Of a DNA stretch of 64,000 nt, positions 21,001 through 32,850 are shown piece after piece (the first letter of the stretch is position 1; each line of letters starts with the position of its first letter). The notes beneath the pieces were generated by a model. That model was given only the letters and a program-made list of their open reading frames with translations, was not told the origin of the DNA and made no database searches. The stretch is taken from positions 2,678,501-2,742,500 of the forward strand of contig JAWQEG010000003.1 in the NCBI GenBank assembly GCA_033782935.1, written 5' to 3'. Both the position numbers and the translations under genes were made by a program. Source of the DNA: Petrolisthes cinctipes (lineage: Eukaryota > Arthropoda > Malacostraca > Decapoda > Porcellanidae).

Positions 21001-22765
21001 ACTCAGTGCTAGAATTTTTTTCAAAAAATAGGCTCAAAACATGCTAAAAATCGATATTTTAAGTGTCCAAAGTCGATATGTGCATGCATCATCTGTACCC
21101 GTTTATATCTCAAATTCAGGCTCAAAACACCCGAAAATACGATATTTTGGGGTCCCAGAAGCGACCTGTACATGCCTACTTAGTGCTAGAATATTTTCAA
21201 AATATAGGCCTAAAACATGCTACAAATCGATATTTTAGGTGCCCAAAGTCGATATCTCAAATTCAGGCTCAAAACACCCGAAAATTCGATATTTTGGGGT
21301 CCCAGAAGCGAACTGTACATGCCTACTCTGTGTTAGAGTATTTTCAAAATACAGGCCCAAAACATACTGAAAATCGATCTTTTAGGTGCCCAAAAGTCGA
21401 TATGTGCATGCATCTTCTGTACCCGTTTATATCTCAAATTTAGGCTCCAAACACCCGATTATTCGATATTTTGGGGTCCCAGAAGCGATCTGTACATGCC
21501 TACTCAGATGCAGGCCCAAAACATGCTGAAAATCGATATTTTAGGTGCCCAAAGTCAACATGTGTATGCATCTTCTGCACTCGTATATATATCAAATTAA
21601 ACTTCAAAACACCAGAACAATTCGATAATTTTGGATCCCAGAAGCGATCGGTACATGTCTAGTCAGTGCTAAAATGTTTTCAAACTATAGGCTCAAAACA
21701 TGCTAAAAATCGATATTTTAAGTGTCCAAAGTCGATATGTGCATGCATTTTCTGTACCCGTTTATATCTCAAATTCAGGCTCAAAACACCCAAAAATTCG
21801 ATATTTTTGGGTCCCAGAAGCGATCTGCACATGCCTACTCCTATTTAGAGTATTTTCAAAATACCGGCCCAAAACATGCTGAAAATCGATATTTTAGGTA
21901 CCCAAAGTCAATATGTGCATGCATCTTCAGTACCCGTTTATATCTGAAATTCATGCTCAAAAAACCCGAAAATTCGGTATTTTTGGGCCCTAGAAGCGAT
22001 CTGTACATCCCTACTCCTAGTTAGAATGTTTTCAAGATACAGACCCAAAACATGCTCAAAATCGATATTTTAGGTGCCCAAAAGTCGATATCTGCATGCA
22101 TCTTCTGTACCCGTTTATATCTCAAATTCAGGCTCAAAACACCCGAAAATTCGTTATTTTGGGGTCCCAGAAGCGATCTGTACATGCCTACTCAGTGCTA
22201 GAATATTTTCAAAATTTAGGCCCAAAACATGCTAAAAATCGATATTTTAGCTGCCCAAAGTCGATATCTCAAATTCAGGCCCAAAACACCCAAAAATTCG
22301 ATATTTTGGGGTCCCAAAAGCGATCTGTACATGCCTACTCCGAGTTAGAGTATTTTCAATATACAGGCCCAAAACATACTGAAAATCGATCTTTTAGGTG
22401 CCCAAAATTCGATATGTGGATGCATCTTCTGTACCCGTTTATATCTCAAATTCAGGCTTAAAACACCCGAAAATTCGATATTTTGCGGTCTCAGAAGCGA
22501 TCTGTACTTGCCTACTCCGTGGTAGAGTATTTTCAAAATACAGGCCCAAAACAAGCTGAAAATCGATATTTTAGGTGACCAAAGTCAATATGTGTATGCA
22601 TCTTCTGCACCCGTTTATATCCCAAATTCAACCTCAAAACACCCGAAAATTCGATATTTTTGGGTTCCTGAAACGATCTGTACATGCCTACTCAGTGCTA
22701 GAATGTTTTCAAAATATAGGCTCAAAACATGCTAAAAATCGATATTTTAATTGTCCAAAGTCAAT
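17906..22765 (+). repeat. Large duplicated segment, copy A right arm
   Basis: It matches 29479-34690, but the offset steps through 11,753, 11,253, 11,588, 12,102 and 11,925. The steps mark whole-repeat gains and losses. About 500 bp near 18.24-18.74 kb is missing from the other copy. A 335-bp dimer is doubled in the other copy. About 514 bp near 31.2-31.7 kb is extra there. One 177-bp monomer near 20.93-21.11 kb is present only here. The content is ordinary L, S, D and E monomers. Confidence 0.8.
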
Positions 22766-23429
22766 ATGTGCATGCATCTTCTGTACCCGTTTACATCTCA
22801 AATTCAGGCTCAAAACACCCGAAAATTCGGTATTTTTGGGTCCTAGAAGCGATCTGTACATCCCTACTCCTAGTTAGAATGTTTTCAAGATACAGACCCA
22901 AAACATGCTCAAAATCGATATTTTAGATGCCCAAAAGTCGATATGTGCATGCATCTTCTGTACACGTTTATATCTCAAATTCAGTCCCAAAACACCCGAA
23001 AATTCGATATTTTGGGGTCCCAGAAGCAAACTGTACATGCCTACTCCGTGTTAGAGTACTTTCAAAATACAGGCCTAAAACATACTGAAAAACGATCTTT
23101 TAGGTGACCAAAAGTCGATATGTGGATGCATCTTCTGTACCCGTTTATATCTCAAATTCAGGCTCCAAACACCCGAAAATTCGATATTTTGGGGTCCCAG
23201 AAGCGATCTGTACATGCCTACTCAGATGCAGGCACAAAACATGCTGAAAATCGATATTTTAGGTGCCCAAAGTCGATATCTCAAATTCAGTCCCAAAACA
23301 CCCGAAAATTCGATAATTTTGGGTCCCAGAAGCGATCTTTACATGTCTAGTTTGTGCTAGAATGTTTTCAAAATATAGGCTCAAAACATGCTAAAAATCG
23401 ATATTTTAAGTGTCCAAAGTCGATATGTG
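22766..23429 (+). repeat. Satellite between duplicated segments
   Basis: This interval has an L monomer with CGGTATTTTTGGGTCCTAG, L and S monomers with TTCAGTCCCAAAAC, and a D monomer with CAGATGCAGGCAC near 23224. There is no gene or unrelated DNA. Confidence 0.8.
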
Positions 23430-25495
23430 CATGCATCATCTGTACCCGTTTATATCTCAAATTCAGGCTCAAAACACCCGAAAATTTGATATTTTGGGGT
23501 CCCAGAAGCGATCTGTACATGCCTACTCAGTTCTAGAATATTTTCAAAATATAGGCCCAAAACATGCTACAAATCGATATTTTAGGTGCCCAAAGTCGAT
23601 ATCTCAAATTCAGTCCCAAAACACCCAAAAATTCGATATTTTGGGGTCCTAGAAGCGATCTGTACATGCCTACTCCGTGTTAGAGTATTTTCAATATACA
23701 GGCCCATAACATACTAAAATCGATCTTTTAGGTGACCAAAAGTCGATATGTTGATGCATCTTCTGTACCCGTTTATATCTCAAATTCAGGCTCAAAACAC
23801 CCGAAAATTCGATATTTTGGGGTCCCAGAAGCGATCTGTACTTGCCTACTCCGTGTTAGAGTATTTTCAAAATACAGGCCCAAAACAAGCTGAAAATCGA
23901 TATTTTAGGTGACCAAAGTCAATATGTGTATGCATCTTCTGCACCCGTTTATATCCGAAATTCAACCTCAAAACACCCGAAAATTCGATATTTTTGGGTG
24001 CTAGAAGTGATCTGTAAATGCCTACTAAGTGCTAGAATATTTTCAAAATATAGGCCCAAAACATGTTAAAAACCGATATTTTAGGTGACCAAGGTCGATA
24101 TCTCAAATTCATGCCCAAAGCTCCCGAAAATTCGATATTTTGGGGTCCCAGAAGCGAACTGTACATGCCTACTCCGTGTTAGAGTATTTTCAAAATACAA
24201 GCCCAAAACATACTGAAAATCGATATTTTAGGTGCCCAAAAGTCGATATGTGCATGCATCTTCTGTACCCGTTTATATCCCAAATTCAACCTCAAAACAC
24301 CCGAAAATTCGATATTTTTGGGTCATAGAAGCGATCTGTACATGCCTACTCATTGCTAGAATTTTTTCAAAATATAGGCTCAAAACATGCTAAAAATCGA
24401 TATTTTAAGTGTCCAAAGTCGATATGTGCATGCATTATCTGTACCCGTTTATATCTCAAATTCAGGCTCAAAACACCCGAAAATTCGATATTTTGGGGTC
24501 CCAGAAGTGATCTGTACATGCCTAATCAGATGCAGGCCCAAATCATGCTGAAAATCGATATTTTAGGTGCACAAAGTCAACATGCACTCGTTTATATCTC
24601 AAATTCAACCTCAAAACACCCGAAAATTCGATAATTTTGGGTCCCAGAAGCGATCTGTACATGTCTAGTCAGTGCTAGAATGTTTTGAAAATATAGGCCC
24701 AAAACATGCTAAAATCGATATTTTAGGTGCCCAAAGTCGATATCTCGAATTCAGGCCCAAAACACCCGAAAATTCGATATTTTGGGGTCCCAGAAGGGAA
24801 CTGTACATGCCTATCCGTGTTAAAGTATTTTCAAAACACAGGCCAAAAACATACTGAAAATCGATCTTTTAGGTTCCCCAAAGTCGATATGTGCATGCAT
24901 CTTCTGTACCCGTTTATATCCCAAATTCAACCTCAAAACACCCGAAAATTCAATATTTTTGTGTCCCAGAAGCGATCTGTACATGCCTACTCAGTGCTAG
25001 AATATTTTCAAAATATAGGCCCAAAACAGGCTAAAAATCGATATTTTAGGTGCCCAAAGTCGATATCTCAAATTCAGGCCCAAAATACCCGAAAATTCGT
25101 TATTTTGGGGTCCCAGAAGCGAACTGTACATGCCTACTCCGTGTTAGAGTATTTTCAAAATACAGGCCCAAAACATACTGAACATAGATCTTTTAGGTGC
25201 CCAAAAGTCGATATGTGCATGCATCTTCTGTACCCGTTTATATCTCAAATTCAGGCTCCAAACCCCCCGAAAATTCGATATTTAGGGGTCCCATAAGCGA
25301 TCTGTACATGCCTACTCAGATGCAGGCCCAAAACATGCTGAAAATCGATATTTTAGGTGCCCAAAGTCAACATGTGTATGCATCTTCTGCACTCGTTTAT
25401 ATCTCAAATTCAACTTCAAAACACCCGAAAATTCGATAATTTTGGGTCCCAGAAGCGATCTGTACATGTCTAGTCAGTGCTAGAATGTTTTCAAA
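23430..25495 (+). repeat. Duplicated block, second copy of 13660-15725
   Basis: It follows 13660-15725 at offset 9,770. It contains a 160-bp E monomer at 24560-24719 that has lost 15 bp (CAACATGCACTCG) and one A. It also contains the D monomer with CCTAATCAGATGC at 24521. Small differences from the partner include AGAAGGGAACTG and CCATAAGCG. Confidence 0.82.
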
Positions 25496-26328
25496 ATATA
25501 GGTCCAAATCATGCTGAAAATCGATATTTTAGGTGCCCAAAGTCAATATGTGCATGCATCTTCTGTACCCATTTATATCTCAAATTCAGGCTCAAAACAC
25601 CCGAAAATTCGGTATAATTGGTTCCTAGAAGCGATCTGTACATCCCTACTCCTAGTTAGAATGTTTTCAAGATACAGACCCATAACATGCTTAAAATCGA
25701 TATTTTTTGGTGCCCAAAAGTCGATATGTGCATGCATCTTCTGTACCCGTTTATATCTCAAATTCAGGCTAAAAACACCCGAAAATTCGATATTTTGGGG
25801 TCCCAGAAGCGATCTGTACATGCCTACTCATTGCTAGAATTTTTTCAAAATATAGGCTCAAAACATGCTAAAAATCGATATTTTAAGTTTCCAAAGTCGA
25901 TATGTGCATGCATCATCTGTACCCGTTTATATCTCAAATTCAGGCTCAAAATACCCGAAAATTCGATATTTTTGGGTCCCAGAAGTGATCTGTACATGCC
26001 TACTTAGTGCTAGAATATTTTCAAAATATAGGCCCAAAACATGCTAAAAATCGATATTTTAGGTGCCCAAAGTCGATATCTCAAATTCAGGCCCAAAACA
26101 CCCGAAAATTCGATATTTTGGGGTCCCAGAAGCGAACTGTACATGCCTACTCCTTGTTAGAGTATTTTCAAAATACAGGCCCAAAACATACTGAAAATCG
26201 ATCTTTTAGGTGCCCAAAAGTCGATATGTGCATGCATCTTCTGTACCCGTTTATATCTCAAATTAAGGCTCCAAACACCCGAAAATTCGATATTTTGGGG
26301 TCCCAGAAGCGATCTGTATATGCCTACT
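25496..26328 (+). repeat. Satellite matching 10.96-11.54 kb in its left part
   Basis: The first 560 bp repeat about 10977-11540 at offset 14,519 (CCATTTATATC, CCCATAACATGCTT, TTTTTTGGTGCCC). The remainder is an S+L+D series that leads into the large duplicated segment. No gene is visible. Confidence 0.78.
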
Positions 26329-29300
26329 CAGATGCAGGCCCAAAACATGCTGAAAATCGATATTTTAGGTCCCCAAAGTCAACATGCACTCGTTTATATC
26401 TCAAATTCAACCTCAAAACACCCGAAAATTCGATAATTTTGGGTCCCAGAAGCGATCTGTAGATGTCTAGTCAGTGCTAGAATGTTTTCAAAATATAGGC
26501 CCAAAACATGCTAAAAATCGATATTTTAGGTGCCCAAAGTCGATATCTCGAATTCTGGCCCAAAACACCCGAAAATTCGATATTTTGGGGTCCCAGAAGC
26601 GAACTGTACATGCCTATCAGTGTTAAAGTATTTTCAAAACACAGGCCAAAAACATACTGAAAATCGATCTTTTTGGTGCCCCAAAGTCGATATGTGCATG
26701 CATCTTCTGTACCCGTTTATATCCCAAATTCAACCTCAAAACACCCGAAAATTCGATATTTTTGGGTCCCAGAAGCGATCTGTACATGCCTACTCAGTGC
26801 TAGAATATTTTCAAAATATAGGCCCAAAACAGGCTGAAAATCGATATTTTAGGTGCCCAAAGTCGATATCTCAAATTCAGGCCTAAAACACCCGAAAACT
26901 CGATATTTTGGGGTCCCAGAAGCGAACTGTACATGCCTACTCCTTGTTAGAGTATTTTCAAAATACAGGCCCAAAACATACTGAAAATCGATCTTTTAGG
27001 TGCCCAAAAGTCGATATGTGCATGCATCTTCTGTACCCGTTTATATCTCAAATTCAGGCTCCATACACCCGAAAATTCGATATTTTGGGGTCCCAGAAGC
27101 GATCTGTACATGCCTACTCATATGCAGGCCCAAAACATGCTGAAAATCGATATTTTAGGTGCACAAAGTCAACATGTGTATGCATCTTCTGCACTCGTTT
27201 ATATCTCAAATTCAACCTTAAAACACCCGAAAATTCGATAATTTTGGGTCCCAGAAGCGATCTGTACATGTCTAGTCAGTGCTAGAATGTTTTCGAAATA
27301 TAGGCTTAAAACATGCTAAAAATCGATATTTTAAGTGTCCAAAGTCGATTTGTGCATGCATCTTCTGTACCCGTTTATATCTCAAATTCAGGCTCCAAAC
27401 ACCCGAAAATTCGATATTTTGGGGTCCCAGAAGCGATCTGTACTTGCCTAGGCACTCAGATGCATGCCCAAAACATGCTGAAAATCGATATATTAGGTGC
27501 CCAAAGTCAACATGGGTATGCATCTTCTGCACTCGTTTATATCTCAAATTCAACCTCAAAACACCCGAAAATTCGATAATTTTGGGTCCCAGAAACGATC
27601 TGTACATGTCTAGTCAGTGCTAGAATGTTTTCAAAATATAGGCTCAAAACATGCTAAAAATCGATATTTTAAGTGTCCAAAGTCGATATGTGTATGCATC
27701 TTCTGTACCCGTTTATATCTCAAATTCAGGCTTAAAAAACCCGAAAACTCGGTATTTTTGGGTCCTTGAAGCGATCTGTACATCCCTACTCCTAGTTAGA
27801 ATGTTTTCAAGATACAGACCCAAAACATGCTGAAAATCGATATTTTTGGTGCCTAAAAGTCGATATGTGCATGATAAATCTTCTTTACCCGTTTATATCT
27901 CAAATTCAGGCTCAAAACACCCGAAAATTCGATATTTTGGGGTCCCAGAAGCGATCTGTACATGCCTACTCAGATGCAGGCCCAAAACATGCTGAAAATC
28001 GATATTTTAGGTGCCCAAAGTCAACATGTGTATGCATCTTCTGCACTCGTTTATATCTCAAATTCAACCTCAAAACACCCGAAAATTCAATAATTTTGGG
28101 TCCCAGAAGCGATCTGTACATGTCTAGTCAGTGCTAGAATGTTTTCAAAATATAGGCTCAAAATATGCTAAAAATCGATATTTTAAGTGTCCAAAGTCGA
28201 TATGTGCATGCATCTTCTGTACCCGTTTATATCTCTAATTCAGGCTCAAAACACCCGAAAATTCGATATTTTTTGGTCCCAGAAGCGATCTGTACATGCA
28301 TACTCCTAGTTAGAGTATTTTCAAAATACAGGCCCAAAACATGCTGAAAATCGATATTTTAGGTCCCCAAAGTCTATATGTGCATGCATCTTCTGTACCC
28401 GTTTATATCTCAAATTCAGGCTCAAAACACCCGAAAATTCGGTATTTTTGGGTCCTAGAAGCGATCTGTACATGCCTACTCCTAGTTAGAGTATTTTCAA
28501 AATACAGGCCCAAAACATGCTGAAAATCGATATTTTAGGTGCCCAAAGTCAATATGTGCATGCATCTTCTGTACCCGTTTATATCTCAAATTCAGAATCA
28601 AAACACCCGAAAATTCGATATTTTTGGGTCCCAGAAGCGATCTGTACTTGCCTACTCCGTGTTAGAGTATTTTCAAAATACAGGCCCAAAACAAGCTAAA
28701 AATCGATATTTTAGGTGACCAAAGTCAATATGTGAATGCATCTTCTGCACCCGTTTATATCCCAAATTCAACCTCAAAACACCCGAAAATTTGATATTTT
28801 TGGGTCCCAGAAGTGATCTGTACATGCCTACTCAGTGCTAGAATGTTTTCAAAATATAGGCACAAAACATGCTAAAAATCGATATTTTAAATGTCCTAAG
28901 TCGATATGTGCAAGCATCATCTGTACCCGTTTATATCTCAAATTCAGGCTCAAAACACCCAAAAATTCGATATTTTGGGGTCCTAGAAGTGATCTGTACA
29001 TGCCTACTTAGTGCTAGAATATTTTCAAAATATAGGCCCAAAACATGCTAAAAATCGATATTTTAGGTGCACAAAGTCGATATCTCAAATTCAGTCCCAA
29101 AACACCCGAAAATTCGATATTTTGGGGTCCCAGAAGCGAACTGTACATGCCTACTCCGTGTTAGAGTATTATCAAAATACCTGCCCAAAACATACTGATA
29201 ATCGATCTTTTAGGTGCCCAAAAGTCGATATGTGGATGCATCTTCTTTACCCGTTTATATCTCAAATTCAGGCTCAAAACACCCGAAAATTCGATATTTT

Positions 29301-29478
29301 GGGGTCCCATAAGTGATCTGTACTTGCCTACTCCGTGTTAGAGTATTTTCAAAATACAGGCCCAAAACAAGCTGAAAATCGATCTTTTAGGTGCCCAAAA
29401 GTCGATATGTGCATGCATCATCAGTACCCGTTTATATCTCAAATTCAACCTCAATGTGCATGAATCTTCTGTACATGT
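26329..29478 (+). repeat. Large duplicated segment, copy B left arm
   Basis: This is the partner of 14757-17905 at offset about 11,573, with the same order of monomers and the same rare variants. It differs by scattered substitutions such as GCCTAAAAGTC near 27851. One monomer reads GATATATTAGG near 27488. The match fades after the CAACCTCAATGTGC joint at 29454. Confidence 0.86.
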
Positions 29479-30410
29479 TTATATCTCAAATTCAGGCTTA
29501 AAACACCCGAAAATTCGGTATTTTTGGGTCCTAGAAGCGATCTGTACATCCCTACTCCTAGTTAGAATTTTTTCAAGATACAGACCCAAAACATGCTGAA
29601 AATCGATATTTTTGTCGCCCAAAAGTCGATATGTGCATGATAAATCTTCTGTACCCGTTTATATCTCAAATTCAGGCTCAAAACACCCGAAAATTCGATA
29701 TTTTGGGGTCCCAGAAGCGATCTGTACATGCCTACTCAGATGCAGGCCCAAAACATGCTGAAAATTGATATTTTAGGTGCCCAAAGTTAACATGTGTATG
29801 CATCTTCTGCACTCGTTTATATCTCAAATTCAACCTCAAAACACCCTAAAATTCGATTATTTTGGGTCCCTGAAGCTATCTGTACATGTCTAGTCAGTGC
29901 TAGAATGTTTTCAAAATACAGGCCCAAAACAAGCTAAAAATCGATATTTTAGGTGACCAAAGTCAATATGTGTATGCATCTTCTGCACCCGTTTATATCT
30001 CAAATTCAGGCTCAAAACACTTGAAAATTCGATATTTTGGGGTCCCAGAAGTGATCTGTACTTGCCTACTCCGTGTTAGAGTATTTTCAAAATACACGCC
30101 CAAAACAAGCTAAAAATCGATCTTTTAGGTGCCCAAAAGTCGATATGTGCATGCATCATCTGTACCCGTTTATACCTCAAATTCAACCTCAAAACACCCG
30201 AAAATTCGATATTTTGGGGTCCCAGAAGTGATCTGTACATGCCTACTTAGTGCTTGAATATTTTCAAAATATAGGCCCAAAACATGCTAAAAATCGATAT
30301 TTTAGGTGCCCAAAGTCGATATCTCGAAATCAGGCCCAAAACACCCGAAAATTCGATATTTTGGGGTCCCAGAAGCGAACTGTACATGCCTATCCGTGTT
30401 AAAGTATTTT

Positions 30411-30745
30411 CAAAACACAGGCCAAAAACATACTGAAAATCGATCTTTTAGGTGCCCCAAAGTCGATATGTGCATGCATCTTCTGTACCTGTTTATATCC
30501 CAAATTCAACCTCAAAACACCCGAAAATTCGATATTTTGGGGTCCCATAAGCGATCTGTACATGCCTAATCAGATGCAGGCCCAAAACATACTTAAATTC
30601 GATATTTTAGGTGCCCAAAGTCAACATGTGTATGCATCTTCTGCACTCGTTTATATCTCAAATTCAACCTCAAAACACACGAAAATTCGATAATTTTGGG
30701 TCCCAGAAGCGATCTGTACATGTCTAGTCAGTGCTAGAATGTTTT
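30411..30745 (+). repeat. 335-bp D+L-type dimer, first tandem copy
   Basis: The unit starts at CAAAACACAGGCC, includes CCCCAAAGTCGATATG and the D joint CCTAATCAGATGCAGG, then an unusual CATACTTAAATTCG, and ends in an E monomer. It is repeated at once at 30746-31080. The length, 335, equals 159 plus 176. Copy A has the dimer only once. Confidence 0.87.
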
Positions 30746-31080
30746 CAAAACACAGGCCAAAAACATACTGAAAATCGATCTTTTAGGTGCCCCAAAGTCG
30801 ATATGTGCATGCATCTTCTGTACCCGTTTATATCCCAAATTCAACCTCAAAACACCCGAAAATTCGATATTTTGGGGTCCCATAAGCGATCTGTACATGC
30901 CTAATCAGATGCAGGCCCAAAACATACTTAAATTCGATATTTTAGGTGCCCAAAGTCAACATGTGTATGCATCTTCTGCACTCGTTTATATCTCAAATTC
31001 AACCCCAAAACACCCGAAAATTCGATAATTTTGGGTCCCAGAAGCGATCTGTACATGTCTAGTCAGTGCTAGAATGTTTT
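30746..31080 (+). repeat. 335-bp dimer, second tandem copy
   Basis: The start lies inside GTTTTCAAAACACAGG, where the end of an E monomer joins the start of the repeated unit through shared TTTTCAAAA. CATACTTAAATTCG recurs exactly 335 bp after its first occurrence (30588 and 30923). One difference is TTCAACCCCAAAAC here against TTCAACCTCAAAAC. Confidence 0.87.
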
Positions 31081-32850
31081 CAGAATATAGGCTCAAAACA
31101 TGCTAAAAATCGATATTTTAAGTGTCCAAAGTCGATATGTGCATGCATCTTCTGTACCCGTTTATATCTCAAATTCAGGCTTAAAAAACCCAAAAATTCG
31201 GTATTTTTGGGTCCTAGAAGCGATCTGTACATCCCTACTCCTAGTTAGAATGTTTTCAAGATACAGACCCAAAACATGCTGAAAATCGATATTTTTGGTG
31301 CCCAAAAGTCGATATGTGCATGATAAATCTTCTGTACCCGTTTATATCTCAAATTCAGGCTCAAAACACCCGAAAATTCGATATTTGGGGGTCCCAGAAG
31401 CGTTCTGTACATGCCTACTCAGATGCAGGCCCAAAACATGCTGAAAATCGATATTTTAGGTGCCCAAAGTCAACATGTGTATGCATCTTCTGCACTCGTT
31501 TATATCTCAAATTCAACCTCAAAACACCCGAAAATTCAATTATTTTGGGTCCCAGAAGCGATCTGTATATGTCTAGTCAGTGCTAGAATGTTTTCAAAAT
31601 ATAGGCTCAAAACATGCTAAAAATCGATATTTTAAGTGTCCAAAGTCGATATGTGCATGCATCTTCTGTACCCGTTTATATCTCAAATTCAGGCTCAAAA
31701 CACCCGAAAATTAGATTTTCTTGGGTCCCAGAAGCGATCTGTACATGCCTACTCCTAGTTAGAGTATTTTCAAAATACAGGCTCAAAACATGCTGAAAAT
31801 CGATATTTTAGGTGCCCAAAGTCAATATGTGCATGCATCTTCTGTACCCGTTTATATCTCAAATTCAGGCTCAAAACACCCGAAAATTCGGTATTTTTGG
31901 GTCCTAGAAGTGATCTGTACATGCCTACTCCTAGTTAGAGTATTTTCAAAATACAGGCCCAAAACATGCTGAAAATCGATATTTTAGGTGCCCAAAGTCA
32001 ATATGTGCATACATCTTCTGTACCCATTTATATCTCAAATTCAGGCTCAAAACACCGGAAAATTCGATATTTTGTGGTCCCAGAAGCGAATTGTACTTGT
32101 CTACTCCGTGTTAGAGTATTTTCAAAATACAGGCCCAAAACAAGCTGAAAATCGATATTTTAGGTGACCAAAGTCAATATGTGAATTCATCTTCTGCACC
32201 CGTTTATATCCCAAATTCAACCTCAAAACACCCGAAAATTTGATATTTTTTGGTCCCAGAAGTGATCTGTACATGCCTACTCAGTGCAGGAATGTTTTCA
32301 AAATATAGGCTCAAAACATGCTAAAAATCGATATTTTAAGTGTCCAAAGTCGATATGTGCATGCATTATCTGTACCCGTTTATATCTCAAATTCAGGCTC
32401 AAAACACCCAAAAATTCGATATTTTGGGGTCCCAGAAGTGATCTGTACATGCCTACTCCATGTTAGAGTATTTTTAAAATATAGGCCCAAAACATACTGA
32501 AAATCGATATTTTAGGTGACCAAAGTCGATATCTCAAATTCATGCCCAAAACACCCGAAAATTCGATAATTTGGGGTCCCAGAAGCGAACTGTACATGCC
32601 TACTCCGTGTTAGAGTATTTTCAAAATACAGGCCCAAAACATACTGAAAATCGATCTTTTAGGTGCCCAAAAGTCTATATGTGCATGCATCTTCTGTACC
32701 CGTTTATATCTTAAATTCAGGCTCCAAACACCCGAAAATTCGATATTTTGGGGTCCAAGAAGCGATCTGTACATGCCTTCTCAGTGCTAGAATGTTTTCA
32801 AAATATACGCTCAAAACATGCTAAAAATCGATATTTTAGGTGCCCAAAGT

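Larger units (their letters stand above)
29479..32850 (+). repeat. Large duplicated segment, copy B middle, rearranged relative to copy A
   Basis: The segment contains two further GCATGATAAATCTTC monomers (29636 and 31319), so this variant has three copies here and in the left arm against one in copy A. It includes the doubled 335-bp dimer at 30411-31080. Its right part matches 19.65-20.75 kb at offset 12,102. All of it is satellite. Confidence 0.8.
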
